The notes under the pieces are model-generated. The model was not told the origin of the DNA, ran no database searches, and worked only from the letters and a program-made list of their open reading frames with translations. A program made the translations under genes and the position numbers. From Symsagittifera roscoffensis (taxonomy: Eukaryota > Xenacoelomorpha > Acoela > Convolutidae), in assembly GCF_963678635.1 (NCBI RefSeq), contig NC_087062.1, forward strand, positions 19,329,789 through 19,393,788: DNA of 64,000 bases. The letters run 5' to 3'. Within the stretch, counting starts at the first letter, position 1. Every line of letters starts with the position of its first letter. This document shows, piece by piece, positions 24,550-37,000 of the stretch.

Positions 24550-27500
24550 CTCGGGAAAAGAAGATCAATAAAAAAACTAGGCGCCAAAGCCAATATCTGA
24601 CAGGCTTTAGGCTTTGTTAAGTTCAAACAGACTCATCAGCAGTGGAGAATTTTTCAAACTCGCACATGAATAATTTAAAATAAGGTTCCAGAAAAATTGA
24701 ATATTTGTTTAAGGTAGCTGTAGTCGAAAAAAAAACAAATGGCACAGGCAACAGAAAAAAAAGATTGAGTTTGAATTATTTGAGAGAATCCAAATTTTTA
24801 GGGGCAGTCATTTGCAATCACTATTAAAGACTGTTAACGCGCGTTGAGAAGGTAGCGGCAGTTTGCTCGGTAAAAGATATTTGATTCATGAAGTCTAGTT
24901 GTAAAATTGTCGTAAAGTAATCAATGACGAAAGCAGAAGCACCAATGAGACAGTAAAATGTGTTGTAAATTATGATAAACCATTTTTTTTGCTCATACGG
25001 GATATATATTTTGCTTAATGTTCATATAATAATAGACACAGAAAAGACTGAGAGGATTACTCTTTATGAAATTTGAAAAAAGCGTTAGGCTGGATTTAAT
25101 GAACACCTGCCGTGTGCTTAACCTACGGAATGGTCACATTTCCTGCAGGCATCCGCTTGAATGCTTAATTTGGTACTATCCATTTTAACCATGTGTTTTT
25201 AGCCTTATATGGGAGCAAAAACATGGAATGACACTTTAATATGTGAAATTTGAAAAGTGACAGCTAAAATTCATGGCCAGTGGACAAACACGAGCCGCTG
25301 AGTTTCCAGGGATAGGAACATGTTTTTTTTATTTTATGTTCATGTCTGTCTAAAAGCACCCTGGTCAAGATAAGTTCAAAATACCTAACCCACTAAAATT
25401 ACTCAGCAAACAAGATTAAAGATTATCAATTTTGAACGCAGTTGTAAAAAGTACTTCAGCTATTCCTCAGCTAGCAAACTGCTAATTTTAGTGGTATATG
25501 GACTCGATATAGTTATTGTTTCATTTACCTTTTTAATTCACGGGTTCGTTTTGTTTCTAAATTTTATTCTGTTAAAAGTTTTTCTTTCGAAAAATTACAT
25601 AAATAATAGTTTTGTCATAGATGATTTTAAATGCAAAAACTTTTTTTTCAAACCACGCGGTGTGGAGGAAGTTAGTTTTCAGCTCGAAGTATTTCCGAAT
25701 CATACATCCTGAAATTCCGAATCATACATTTTTGTCTTAAGACTAAATCAGATTTGAACAAAAAATCAAAAAAATACGCTTCCGGTGATTAACAGTGGTC
25801 TGTCTCTTTCTCTACTTTTAAACTAAATTCTTGATTTTAGTGTGAAGCCAGACAAAAACGTTGTATAAATCTATCAAGACAAGGTCAAGGCGAATCATTT
25901 CGTCGAGGCTTCTAACTTGAAATATGCCTCCTGTCAGAAATAAACAGCAGCGCAAATCGCGTAGAGAATTATCAATTTCGAGAACTTACACCACCTTTTT
26001 GCTGATAAAAGTCTAATGGTTTACAGCTTGAGCAAGTGTCTTGTAATCGGGAATTAGACTTTTTCCCCTCAATTATTTTTCTAACAAATCTACTTTGCTT
26101 TTTTTACTTGCTTTATTATTCAATCTTAACAACTTCCAGGAATCACGTGGTCGTCTTCGTACTCTTAGGACTGGGGTTCAAGTGGCGATCAGAGTTTTTT
26201 TGGTATGTAAGAAAATGAAACTTTTTTTTCGCTTAAAAGCTAAAAATTGAGTAGCCGGACTTCCGTTTGTCTGCTCAAATTTTGCCGGCTTATATGCCAC
26301 ATCACAGATTTTACTTGTGCTGTAAACCTTTTTCATCAATTCGGCTAGCGCTATTCATTGTAGTTTTAGGGGGGGGGGGGAGGAGAGTGTTACAGTTTTG
26401 GAAAAATTCAATTTTTTTCGTCTCAACTGCTGAGTGCTCGAAGATGTTCGGCCTTATATCCGCTTCGTGCTACTTGTTCCGTTGCTAATTTATTATTCAA
26501 ATGTTTTGCTTCGCATGTTTGACTTGAATAAACTTTTATGGAGACATTCAAAATTTTTGGTAGACCTAACTTTTTCATATATATTTTTGAAGTTTTTCAA
26601 GCTTTTTTTTGTATTTGTGTTCTATCGCAAATGATGCAAGACTCTGCTTCGCCTCTTTTTTCAATATCAAACCTTGTTATTTGGTTTGCACTTTATACAC
26701 TCGATATCTATTTTTGGCGTCAGAAGCTGCCGTACATAAAAAGTATTTAAATTTCAAAACGAGTTGGTTTACTAGAGGCCCAGCTAGAGCTAGAGCTACC
26801 TATTTAATATATTTTAGGGTAAATTGTACTGACGCGGAATGAAATGAGTATTTTCTAAATAAAAAACTGATCTTTACACAAAACTTTAGTTGCTTTTTAG
26901 TAAAACAAGGCATTGGCCGCAAGTGTAAAAAATATGTCTACAATTCATTCTTTCAATTGATCAAAGCAAGCCATATCAAAGCGGAAGATGGAAATTTTTT
27001 GGGTTAACAACTAGTTTAACAAAATCAGTTGAATCACTTTTGATGTTGCTATGCAGCTGACATGCTCAATTTCATAAAAACTCAAATTTATCTTGTTCCT
27101 ACTGGTATATGCTATAACTAGAACTCAAAACCATTGTGTGTTTAATTGTAGAATTTCGATAATAATTTCTGCTAATGAATTTTCGCTCTATGGTTGTCGA
27201 CTTAAACTCTGTCGATTTAGTTTATAAAATCTGAAATTCATTTGTACACGCTTTTTAAACATCTGTCGTGGATCTCATGTGGGCGCTACATGCTATTTAT
27301 TCCTTTATGTTTTTTGACAACATTTTTTGGCTGAGTATCAGCTAATCGGTTGTCGGCTTTATTTCCGATTTTTTCTCTGTTAAACGTCTACCAGTATTTT
27401 TTATATCGATAAGACTCTGTCACCAATTCATGAATGCCGACAGTCAACCCCACTCGGACTTCTCGGAAATCTTTTAAGAAATTGTATCCTTCGTCAATTG

Positions 27501-29070
27501 TATCCTTCTTTGAAGTTCTGTTAGCTAATTTTTGAACATTATGTTGCTTACATCCTATTATTGTTGTTTCGCAAAAAAAAATGCGACGCTTAGCTTAGCC
27601 TCTGTGTCAAGTGTGGCAATGTAGTTTTCAAATAAAGATGGGAAACATTCAAAAAAAAGTTGAGAAAATCAAAAATTGGATTTTTGCTACGGTCTTACCG
27701 GCTTTTCTTAAAAAATGGATTGAAACCGTTTTTAAGGGAAGGCTTACCCGCCATATTTTTATAAAATTTTGATTTTTCGTTTGTTCTTGACGGTTTTTTG
27801 ATAAACATTAGGGTGTATTTGCTTCTGCAACTAGGGGCAGAGCTGAATAGAGCTGTGGATCCATATATCAACGTGAGATTCCCATAGCTTGTGGTTTATC
27901 TTGCACATTGAAAGCATTTTTGATCCAAGCTTTGTTTGAAGCAACTTTTCAAGTTTTTTTTTCTGGAAGAAACGGAAAAATTTTTTTGTCGTTCTAAAAA
28001 CTATCACTAACTCTGTTGCGATGTGGCGTGCTTTTAAAATGATTTTCATCATTGATGTTTGCGGGAAATTTTAACTTGAGCGTTTTTGATTGTTTCGTTT
28101 TGGCTCGAACAATTTTAATCTAGATGCAACAATTCGGGTTGCATTTTACTAAAATTTTAGACTATGTTTTGCTTACAACTGAGCATTTCCCAATTTTATG
28201 GAAAAAAAACGAGCTGGAATCTTAGAAGAAATGGAAATTAAAAATCTCGTCGCAAATTTACTTAAAATTTGATGTTTCAAAATAACTCTTTCGTAATCGC
28301 CATCGTTGTTGAGTTTTACACAATCTTCTGGTATTCGACTGTGAGTTTGTTGTCCAGTTTTTGATGTTGTCCAGTCTATTTGTTATTCATGCGGCAGAGA
28401 ATAGAAGCCGCCTAAAACTACTTCACAGAGCCTAAAGCGGCCATTGTTGCATCACCTTAAGAATTGATTTTTCCGAAAAATATGTTGAAAAGAGCACAAA
28501 GTTTGAGGAGACTATTGTTGCAAAATAGTAGAGCAGGAACTTGCCCAGCGCAGTAAAAAATCTGATTTCAGGTCAAAACCTGAAATGGCTATTGCTGCAT
28601 AGTTGGAATCGGTAGCTGGAAAAAACTAAAGTGGTCATTTTGCAGCAAACAAGTGTATTGAAAGACCTGAAAATGGCCATTTCAATTTAACAAAGAATGA
28701 GTTCATTGAGAAGTTAAGAGCCACAAAGGAGCTAATCAAGATGATGAACAAAAAGATGGCTATGTAAAATGCATTTTCCAACACAGATAACTAATAACAA
28801 ACGTTTAGAAGATAAGAAAGATCAGAAATTGATAAGAAAGTCGAATATTTACATGCAACCAGCGACCTTAAGCGGACATCAATCACAAAAATAAATTCAG
28901 CAAATTACAATTAGAGTAAACGAAATCAGACTAAAAACAGCTGATCGAGATCAGCAATTAGGGTGAAGAACAGACTGTCATAATAGACCTAAAGCGGTCA
29001 TTTCGGAAAAAAATCGCTCAGGACAGCATTCGAAGAAAGCACAAAAAAAATGTTGAAAACTACTTCAGCA
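24550..29070. other. Mostly non-coding AT-rich interval
   Basis: Probably introns or intergenic DNA to the right of the 24.2-kb exon. Seen inside: a G13 run at about 26370; a small ATG frame at 25925 with a basic N-terminus and no clear donor; and on the minus strand at 27831-27984 a weak exon-like stretch behind 'ccgtttcttccag'. None of these is strong enough to call as a gene. Confidence 0.4.
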
Positions 29071-29301
29071 AGTTTTATTGAACTCTTGAACAGGCGGTGG
29101 AAATCTCGCGCTATTTGTCGAAGGCTTTCAGGGCGAAGATGGCGCTATCCGTTCTGTATCTGAACTTGACCTTCTCCGAAAAGTGTTTTTTTTTTGCCTC
29201 TGCGGCTATTTATTAAAAGAACTGCTATTTTGATTCCTTTTCAAGAAATTTTTTCACCAAAAACGCCATTTTTTCAATAACTGCGCCTTAACGCATAGTT
29301 T

Positions 29302-29512
29302 CTAACGAATATATTGTTCGTCCCCGTTCGGATCAATGATAAGACGTTTTCGAGGATAACTCATTTTATAGGTTCTCAACCATTTTAGAAAAAGACTATG
29401 AGCGGGTAAGCCAATCCACAACTTAGAGACACCGAAGTGAAAAATTTTCTTTCCATGCTGGAGGTCAGCGAAAGCTGGAAATACCTGTTCAATAGTTTTT
29501 GAAGTTTTTGTA
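29302..29512 (-). CDS. Candidate terminal exon of an unrecognised minus-strand gene
   Basis: The minus strand has an acceptor 'ttgtccttccgcatcag' followed by about 70 open codons ending in TAG at 29302-29304. The C-terminal part (for example KMSYPRKRLIIDPNGDEQYI) has a balanced, protein-like composition quite unlike neighbouring spurious frames. An AATAAA on the minus strand at 29074-29079 would serve as poly(A) signal ~225 nt downstream. The exon would begin in phase 2. I do not recognise the family and found no upstream exon between here and 30.7 kb. Confidence 0.4.
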
Positions 29513-29689
29513 CTGATGCGGAAGGACAAGGGTAATTTCAAAAACACACTTATAGCAAAGAAAAGTAAATTCCAATTGAATGATTTCAAAATCTGTCACT
29601 TTTCTTAAGAATTGATGTGATTACAAGAGCTTGTTTGGTTGAGAGAAGCTTAAAATGTTGCTCATTAGATTGGGTTGCGTAGTGTTCAA

Positions 29690-30090
29690 GATGAGTCGAA
29701 AACGGACAAAAAATCAAAAATTTGATTTTTCCGAAGGTCATAAGTTTTTGCGTCAAATAACTTGGGCGTAATCGTTTCTGCAGGGGAGCTCCCCAAAATA
29801 CGTTCTTTTGATTGCAAACAAACTCTTAGATTTGGGAGGGTTTTGAGAAAAGTCAAAAAGTTTCAAACAACAATCAAGAAATCGAAAATTTGACTTTTCT
29901 GAGGGCCATAATTTTTTGTGAAAAAAATTGGGCGTAGCCGTTTATGCTGGGGAGGTTACCAAAGCCTGCTCTATCCGTTAAACCCAAAGTCTCAGATTTG
30001 AGAGGGTAGTTTTTGAGAAAATGTAGAAAAATCCAAAAGTATATGTCAAAAATCCCCCCCCCCCCCCCCCCCCACAAACTTTTCCGAAGA
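29690..30090. repeat. Degenerate ~190-bp tandem repeat with a C20 tract
   Basis: 'tttgacttttctgagggcca' (29889) echoes 'tttgatttttccgaaggtca' (29721), and both are followed by 'ttgggcgta' and 'cagatttgag'-like phrases. A partial third unit ends in a run of about 20 C at 30054-30073 followed by 'ttttccgaagactgta'. Confidence 0.55.
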
Positions 30091-30800
30091 CTGTAAAAAG
30101 TGGAGTGAGGCAAAGAGAACATAAAGAATTACCTAAGCGCACAGGAGAGTGAGCAGAATTCCCATTGGTACCATTTTTTTGAAAATTGATTGATCAGTTC
30201 TTGAGAAAAACTAAATTTTTGAAATAGGAGAACAAATAAAAAACCCGTTCCCATTTATTTTCATAATTCCTGTTTTTATCAAATAGGAACTGAGATTTGA
30301 TTTGCGATACAATCGGTCTCGGAGCCGAGTTTTCTCTGCTACTCATATTAAATAGATTTGAAAGTTATCCTGGAACTGTGTCAGGCCAGTATATTATTTT
30401 GTGAACAAACAGTAGACTTTGAATTTAACTCTTTTCACGTCGGGTAACCAGTGAAGGTCATGGAGAAACACGGTTACACTATTGCTCAATAGTTTCATAT
30501 ACATGCACTCTCAATCAAAAAAAAACATAATAAACAACATTTTGTCATAGTTTTGTTCATTTTTTTTTCTTCTTAGATCGTCAACTATTCAATTATATAG
30601 ATGGGTTCCTGTTATAGAAACAATAGTAGTCAAAACCCTAGGAGTTACCATGAGAATTTAGTTTTGTAAAAACCCCTAGACTAACCATGACACTATTATT
30701 TTTCTTTTTGAAGGGGGAAACAAAAGTTGAGGGTACATATTCCAATCATATTTTTTCTAGGGGCCCATCTAACGGAGTTGGACCAATGAGTTCACTGAGT

Positions 30801-31001
30801 TCAGCTGTCGGCCGACTCTGTCTTGTAAGTGGCCGATCGTTGTTTGGGTGAAATGTGTGTCTGCTGCCTCCACTCCATCTGGTCCTCAACATCCTCCACT
30901 CCCCCAGTCGGCACTTTGCTAGACACCCCCGGCACACCCCCACCTCCTGCCCCTCCCATTCCTTCTTCGCCTTCTATGACGTCATCCTCAACCACCTCCA
31001 C
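30801..31001 (-). CDS. Zinc-finger gene, terminal exon 9
   Basis: Acceptor 'aacctaacaatttcag', 66 codons and TGA. Starts VEVVEDDVIEGEEG, then a glycine-rich stretch and a Ser/Thr/Lys-rich end. The acidic/Gly composition suggests a disordered tail. Confidence 0.7.
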   Translation of the reverse strand: MEVVEDDVIEGEEGMGGAGGGGVPGVSSKVPTGGVEDVEDQMEWRQQTHISPKQRSATYKTESADS

Positions 31002-34000
31002 CTGAAATTGTTAGGTTTGGACCAAAAATTTTGAAAAAAAATCAAAAGCGAAGTTAGAGAGAAGAATAGCCCCAAGTTAGAAAGTAGAACTTCTTGTGGC
31101 ACAATGCGTGAACACCCATTTTAGCCCACCAAGACTCAAATTTAAAGCGTTTTCTCGAAAAATACCTTCACAGTTATTGGTTGAATAAAGATTACGCTAG
31201 AAAAAAGTTTGCTGTTCAACATTGTTGAACAGCAAGGTTCTTATCTAAAATTGTGAAATTAATCAGCTTTTTGAAATACGTTTCTGAAAAAATGAATGAA
31301 AAATTCATATGCAAAGCAATTTGTTTTTTTTTTCCTAATCTGAGGTTTTGACGCTTGATAGCATAGTTGTAATTTTCCTTTAAAATAAGATAAAAATCTC
31401 TGTTTGATTTAAAAAAAAGAGCAGAAAATAGTACCTCCATCTGCCCTGTGCGTGCATTGTTCTCGTACTGTTCCGCACTGACTGTGAAGCAGTCGATAAT
31501 GGCATCTCTCAGGAACCCATCCGGGTACCCATTCGGCCCCCTCTTCAATCCCTCACTCGTCGTGTTCAGACACTTCTCGTAGTGGTCCTTGTCTGGTGTA
31601 TAACATACTTCTCTCATTAATCGTTCTTCAGTTCTTAGATGTAATATAACTCTACTAATTCGACTCCTTTCAACTTAATGGGAAATGTATGTCTTGTAAT
31701 CGCATTTGTTTTTTTTTTTAGTAGGGATCATAAATAATCAAAGGCAGCTTGATTTAAGAACTACTCGGTATCAGGGTTGATATTTTTCCAGTTTTCAATT
31801 TCCCCCTCTACGGAAAACTTGACCCGTTTTTTCAGTTGATACCAAAACTCTCAAATGGAGTTCACATAATCAGTGCAAACCGAAATAATTCCACATTGTC
31901 TTCCATAAATATCTTTCACTATATATGTTCTTTTTCTTTTTCTATCGAAATTTCTATCTTAAATACTGAAGAAAAGAACCTGTGACGTCACGTATCGTGA
32001 GACAGTTTAGACAGAGGTAGCCAGTATGGCTGTGGAACTGCTGCAGGTGGGCCATGGCATTCTCCAGAAGGTACTTTGGAGTCAGTCCCGTCTGACCCTT
32101 TTTGGCACAGATGAGACACTTTGCAGTGTGAACAGATGCCCGGAGTCTGCTGGCTGGGATTTTTGGGTTTTTGCTGATATTGCAGAGAACGCAGATGTTC
32201 ACTTTGTCGACATTGTGCTGGTCCTAGAGATTGAGAAAAATCATTACATTCTATTGACAATCGATGAAATGATTCATTTTCTACTTCTGACATTGGAATA
32301 CACATAAAACAGCTCACAAAGCTTCAATTGATTCCGGGGACTGGTATGAATTTTCCGAAACTGGTAGCATCCATGATCGCAATTGGTCGTGGTATCTTAA
32401 TTTATTTTTGTATATTTTGTATTGGGTAGCATTGGATTAAGAATTGAGCTGCAAGCAGCAGTGGACTGTTCAGGACGTTTCCTTGACTAGGAGTTTCAAT
32501 TCTTTTCGACCCTTTCAAGCTCACTATTTTCGCTTTTTTAAGTCTTACGATACTGCCGTCCACTTAACATTTGCCCTCAATCCTTACAGAAGCTTGCCCT
32601 GATTCACCATAACATTTTCCCTTGATCTATACAGGAGCTTATGTCCTCAATCCAATATTTGCCCTCAATTCAAAGTTACTTACATGGAGATGTTTTGACA
32701 GCTGGTGTGAGTTGAGGAAGAAGCAGTCGTGAAGACAGATGGGACAGACATACTTGACTCCTCCAGCAACTTTGACCACGTGAGACCACACCTTGAAATA
32801 TACACAGTTTCGATGCATTATTAGAATAAATTCAAGACTGTTTTAGTTGGGTCTCAAACAACAAAACTATCTTCCTTAACATCCCTTTGAACTACCCCTA
32901 CTCACAGTCGCACCCACGCAAACGCACGCACGCACACACAGAGACACACACAGAGAGAGACAACACACTCTAACACACCACGCAACTTTTAGACTAATGT
33001 ATCCTTTTTTGAATTTTTTGGTTCAGCCTGCCATTTTATTTGGTTATATATAAACCGCATAAAAAATTAGATAAAGACCACAAAATGTGAATAGAAAAAA
33101 ACAGAAAAACTAGTGTCGGATGTCCGCAACAGAATAGTTTACATAAAAGAGAGAGTGAAGTTGGTAGAGGGGTGGTATCAAGAGTATACTAGAAATGTTG
33201 TTGAACCTGTTCTAAAGAGTGTATCTCCACTCCCCCACAGCAGTTGATGGGACACTCGAGGAACACGGTGAGGTTGTGTTTGGACTCCACGTGGGGCGGG
33301 TACCACCACACATCGTACTTCTTCCCACACCTGTCGGTCGAACAGACTATCTCGTGTGGCTCGCCTACATGTGCCAGACTATGGTGCAGATTCCGCTCGA
33401 AGAAACTGGTGAAGCGTCTCTCCTGGAAGAAACAAATAATCATTTATAAAGCTTTTCCTAAAAATTTCTTCAAGAAGCGTAAGAATGGAGACAAAATAGC
33501 ATTGGTAAATTTATTAGATTTAAAAAAATTTTTAAATGTTTTATTGGTTTTAAAGAAAGAGCAAACTTTGAAAAAAAATTCATCGTCTGATACTAAATAT
33601 TACCATTGATTCCGAGTTTATTAAAAAAACACATTTTTTTTACCAAACCAAAGACATTTTTAAGTCAAAATTGTTAGAAAAAAGTCAAAAACAATTGAAT
33701 TAAATCAAATTACCTTGATAAAAGAAGTTGATGCCACAATGGAGTCCTAAAGGGGTCAAGCATCAAAGTGTTTGACATACAAATAGTAAGTGGGTCAAAC
33801 ACTTCGCAAAAATTGTCTGCGTTAATAAAATTACATAGAAGAGAACTCCCCATAGTTACCTCGCCTGATTGTGTCTTGCAGGGAACACATCTAAAGAGGC
33901 CCTCCTTGTTCTTCACTTCGCTCTTCTTCTTCTCCCTCGCCCTGGCTGTGTCATGGATGTTGGGATGCATGTACTGGTCCAGAGACTCCCGGAACTTCTC

Positions 34001-37000
34001 GTTGAACCTCTTCTTGTCCAACGGAGTCGGATCTGTTGGAAAATATTACTCTGTTTTAATTTACATCACTCACAAAGAAAAGTATTTTGATTGTCTTAAA
34101 AAATATCTTAAGTTTTCTGCAATATTGAGTTCCTTGAAAAGAATACTTCAAAAATCAAAATGGTATTTTTCTTAGAAGCAATGAAAGCAATTTAAAGTAC
34201 TGCAAAAGTAACCTTTCGAGTGGGCAGTGGGTTTACACATTTAGACATAATAGGCAAGTATTACAAACTTAGGTCTTGAAATCGAGGAGTCGCATCATAA
34301 TTGTAGATAATTTAACCTTGCCTTTCTTCATAACTGCTTCTTCCTCGTCACTGTTCACGCTTTCCTTGTCCCGCAGGAAGAAGCCTTTGTTGGCCTTGAT
34401 GCGTGAATTGCGCTTTTCCGAGAACTTGCTCAGTCGTTTGTTCAGCTGCAACTCCCTCCGCTCCGATACGGGGTCGGGGGAGCCTTCAAAGTCCGTTTCC
34501 TTTAAATTCGTTCCGGTCTCAGATTTGTCCAAACTTTCTGTTATTTCATTATTGTTCAAAAGCTCGCTCTGAAGTTACAGAAAAAAGGTTTTTTAGAATC
34601 CCCGTATTGAACCGTATACGACAATCGCAGGTTTTTTTAATAAAACTTCAAAAAGTTCAAAATTCAGTTTACGAAATATTTTGCGGGGCTTTGTATATCA
34701 TTCGAAAACTGGAACAAATTTTCTCCTTTTCCGGCTGTTGTTGCACTACGGCGTTGTACATCTCGTTCACACCTGCCGACTGTCGTAAGTAGGCCGAAGG
34801 GGTGATGGCTCTGGCATAGGCCGCCTCGTCCCAAAACTCAGAATCGCCCGAGTCATCTCGACTCTTTTTAGCTCTAGACGAAAAACCATTACTTAATATG
34901 TGCATTTGCAGGCAATAGCTATTGTTAACGAGCTTTTCAAATCTCTTCACCAGCCAAAACAGGACACACCGGAACGCTTTTTTTTATTACTTCTCTTGAA
35001 TGCGACATTTTTAGGTACTGTACCATTGCTTGTAGATAGCTCCATAAAAAGCTTCGACTCATGATTTCGCCTCAATGTTCTTTTTTTTCAATTTTCAGTA
35101 CCCTGAATATGAAGAAAATTTTCCCTTAATTTTTATATGCACATATATATTCAATTTTTTTAAGTTTTGCAAATGATACACTACGAAGCTCAGCTTCGCC
35201 TCTGTGTTTCTTTTTTTTTATTTTTAGTGCTTAAATTAATGTAATTGGAAACTTTTTGTGCTCTTTGCCCTGCATACGACAATGCGTTTTGCAGCTGATG
35301 TAAACTACTTTATGCAAAAAACATTGTCGTATGCTGGGCAAAAATCATAAAAATGTCTGAATTGAAGGATTTACGCACTGAACATAAAAAAAAACAAACA
35401 CAGAGGCGAAGATTTGCTTTGCAGTATATCATTTGCAAAACTTTGAAAAAGGACATTTATGGGCATATAAAAGTTAGGGGAAATTAATCTCTAAATTCAA
35501 ATATAAAATTTTTAACGGTAAAAGTATTCGCGAGGAATAATTGTCTTCATCAATAAATTAACAATGCCTAAAAAAAAATCATCTCGCACATTCAATTCAT
35601 CTCGGTCAAGCATTTGTTCAAAAATAAAAAAAAATCAATTTTAATAAAAGTTTGGATATCAGGTCAAGTCACATTATCATGAGGTAGTACAGAATTTTTG
35701 CATTCAGGTGTACTCAGGATAACTTTGTATTCAAGTGTGTTTTAGTTTCATTCTTTTTTGTTCGTTTCCCACGCAAAATCTGGTACCACAAAAATTAATT
35801 GAATTGGGAAGAGTGATGTGTCATATTAAATTCTTTTCAGCCATGGTTGAACTACTTTCAAAGTTTTTCGAAAAGTCTCAGAGTCGAGAAATATTGGTCT
35901 AGAAAATTTTGTCTAAATTTGAACAAGTAAAGTAAACGAGTAAAGTTCTTTTATAAAAATTGGTCATTTGCGCCAAAAAATTTTGATTTTACTTGTGGGA
36001 AAGCTACATTTTGCTCTTCTTTGCCAAAAAAACTTTCTGAAAAGTCACAAAAACGAAGCTAATTTCAAGAAAAAAATTTTTGTTCATTTTCGTAATTTTT
36101 TATGAATGTGGTCGGAACATTCTGTTGCACTTGCCCAGCAGATGGCCAAAAATTTGAAAATGTCCATGAGAATTAGTAAAAATTGTTCTAGTGAATACAA
36201 AAAACATAACATCATGCTGCAGGGATCAAAAATATGGTCAATTACGGAAACAAAATCCAAAAAACTGAGCAACATCTAAACTCAAACAAAAACAAAAATA
36301 GAAACAAGGGCTAAAAAAAAACAGATCCTTTTGGTGCTTTTCTAAATTAAATTCTTTAAAAGACAAAAAAATAAACAAAAAAAATGCAACACAATTCTTT
36401 ACGAGAATTTGAGAAACGAGAAATGATTTTTATGTTACTAATTTTATAGTTTTTTTGCCTCTTTTCAACTTATACACGTCTACTTTGAAACTTAAAATCA
36501 AAATTGTCATGAAGCTGTAAGCTTGTCTTCCATGCAAACTAATTATTTTGAAGAAAAAGTTTTCTCAATTTTCAATTTTACGAGAGTTCGGCAAACTGGA
36601 AAAATGTTTTCTTGCTCAGCTTTTTCTGCTCTTTTATTTCCGATTCTGTTCATCTCTTTCTCATGGAAATTTTGATTCCAAAAAAATCAAAATTCTTCGT
36701 AGAGCATTAAAACTTCGTAAAATGAGCAACCAACTATTGTGAACAGAGTTAGTTAGGTTTTTTTCTGATATATAGCCCGTCCCCCAGCCTAGTCACAAAA
36801 AATATAGCCACCTATAACTACAAAAACGGATTATCTCTAGACTCTTTCTCCATTCTTTCTAGCATCTCATTTTTTCAAAACTTTTTTTTGGCTCCCAGCC
36901 TTTCCAAATGCTCCAACTGCTCTCTAAAACTTTCAGAGTAGTGTTTGTTTTGAAGACATTGATAAAATTTTCAAAAAATGATGGAAAATATTTCTAAATT

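Noticed and set aside
25925-26020. Possible first exon (ATG, basic peptide MPPVRNKQQRKSRR)
   Set aside because: 31 codons only, no consensus donor in frame and no partner exon; chance cannot be excluded.
27831-28052. Possible minus-strand exon behind 'ccgtttcttccag'
   Set aside because: Acceptor-like sequence is common in AT-rich DNA; the peptide is K/L-rich with no recognisable motif and no matching donor.
33219-34175. Plus-strand frames opposite the zinc-finger exons (for example 33244-33609 and 33768-34175)
   Set aside because: Shadows of the minus-strand exons; the minus frames end at matching splice sites and carry ordered Cys/His motifs.
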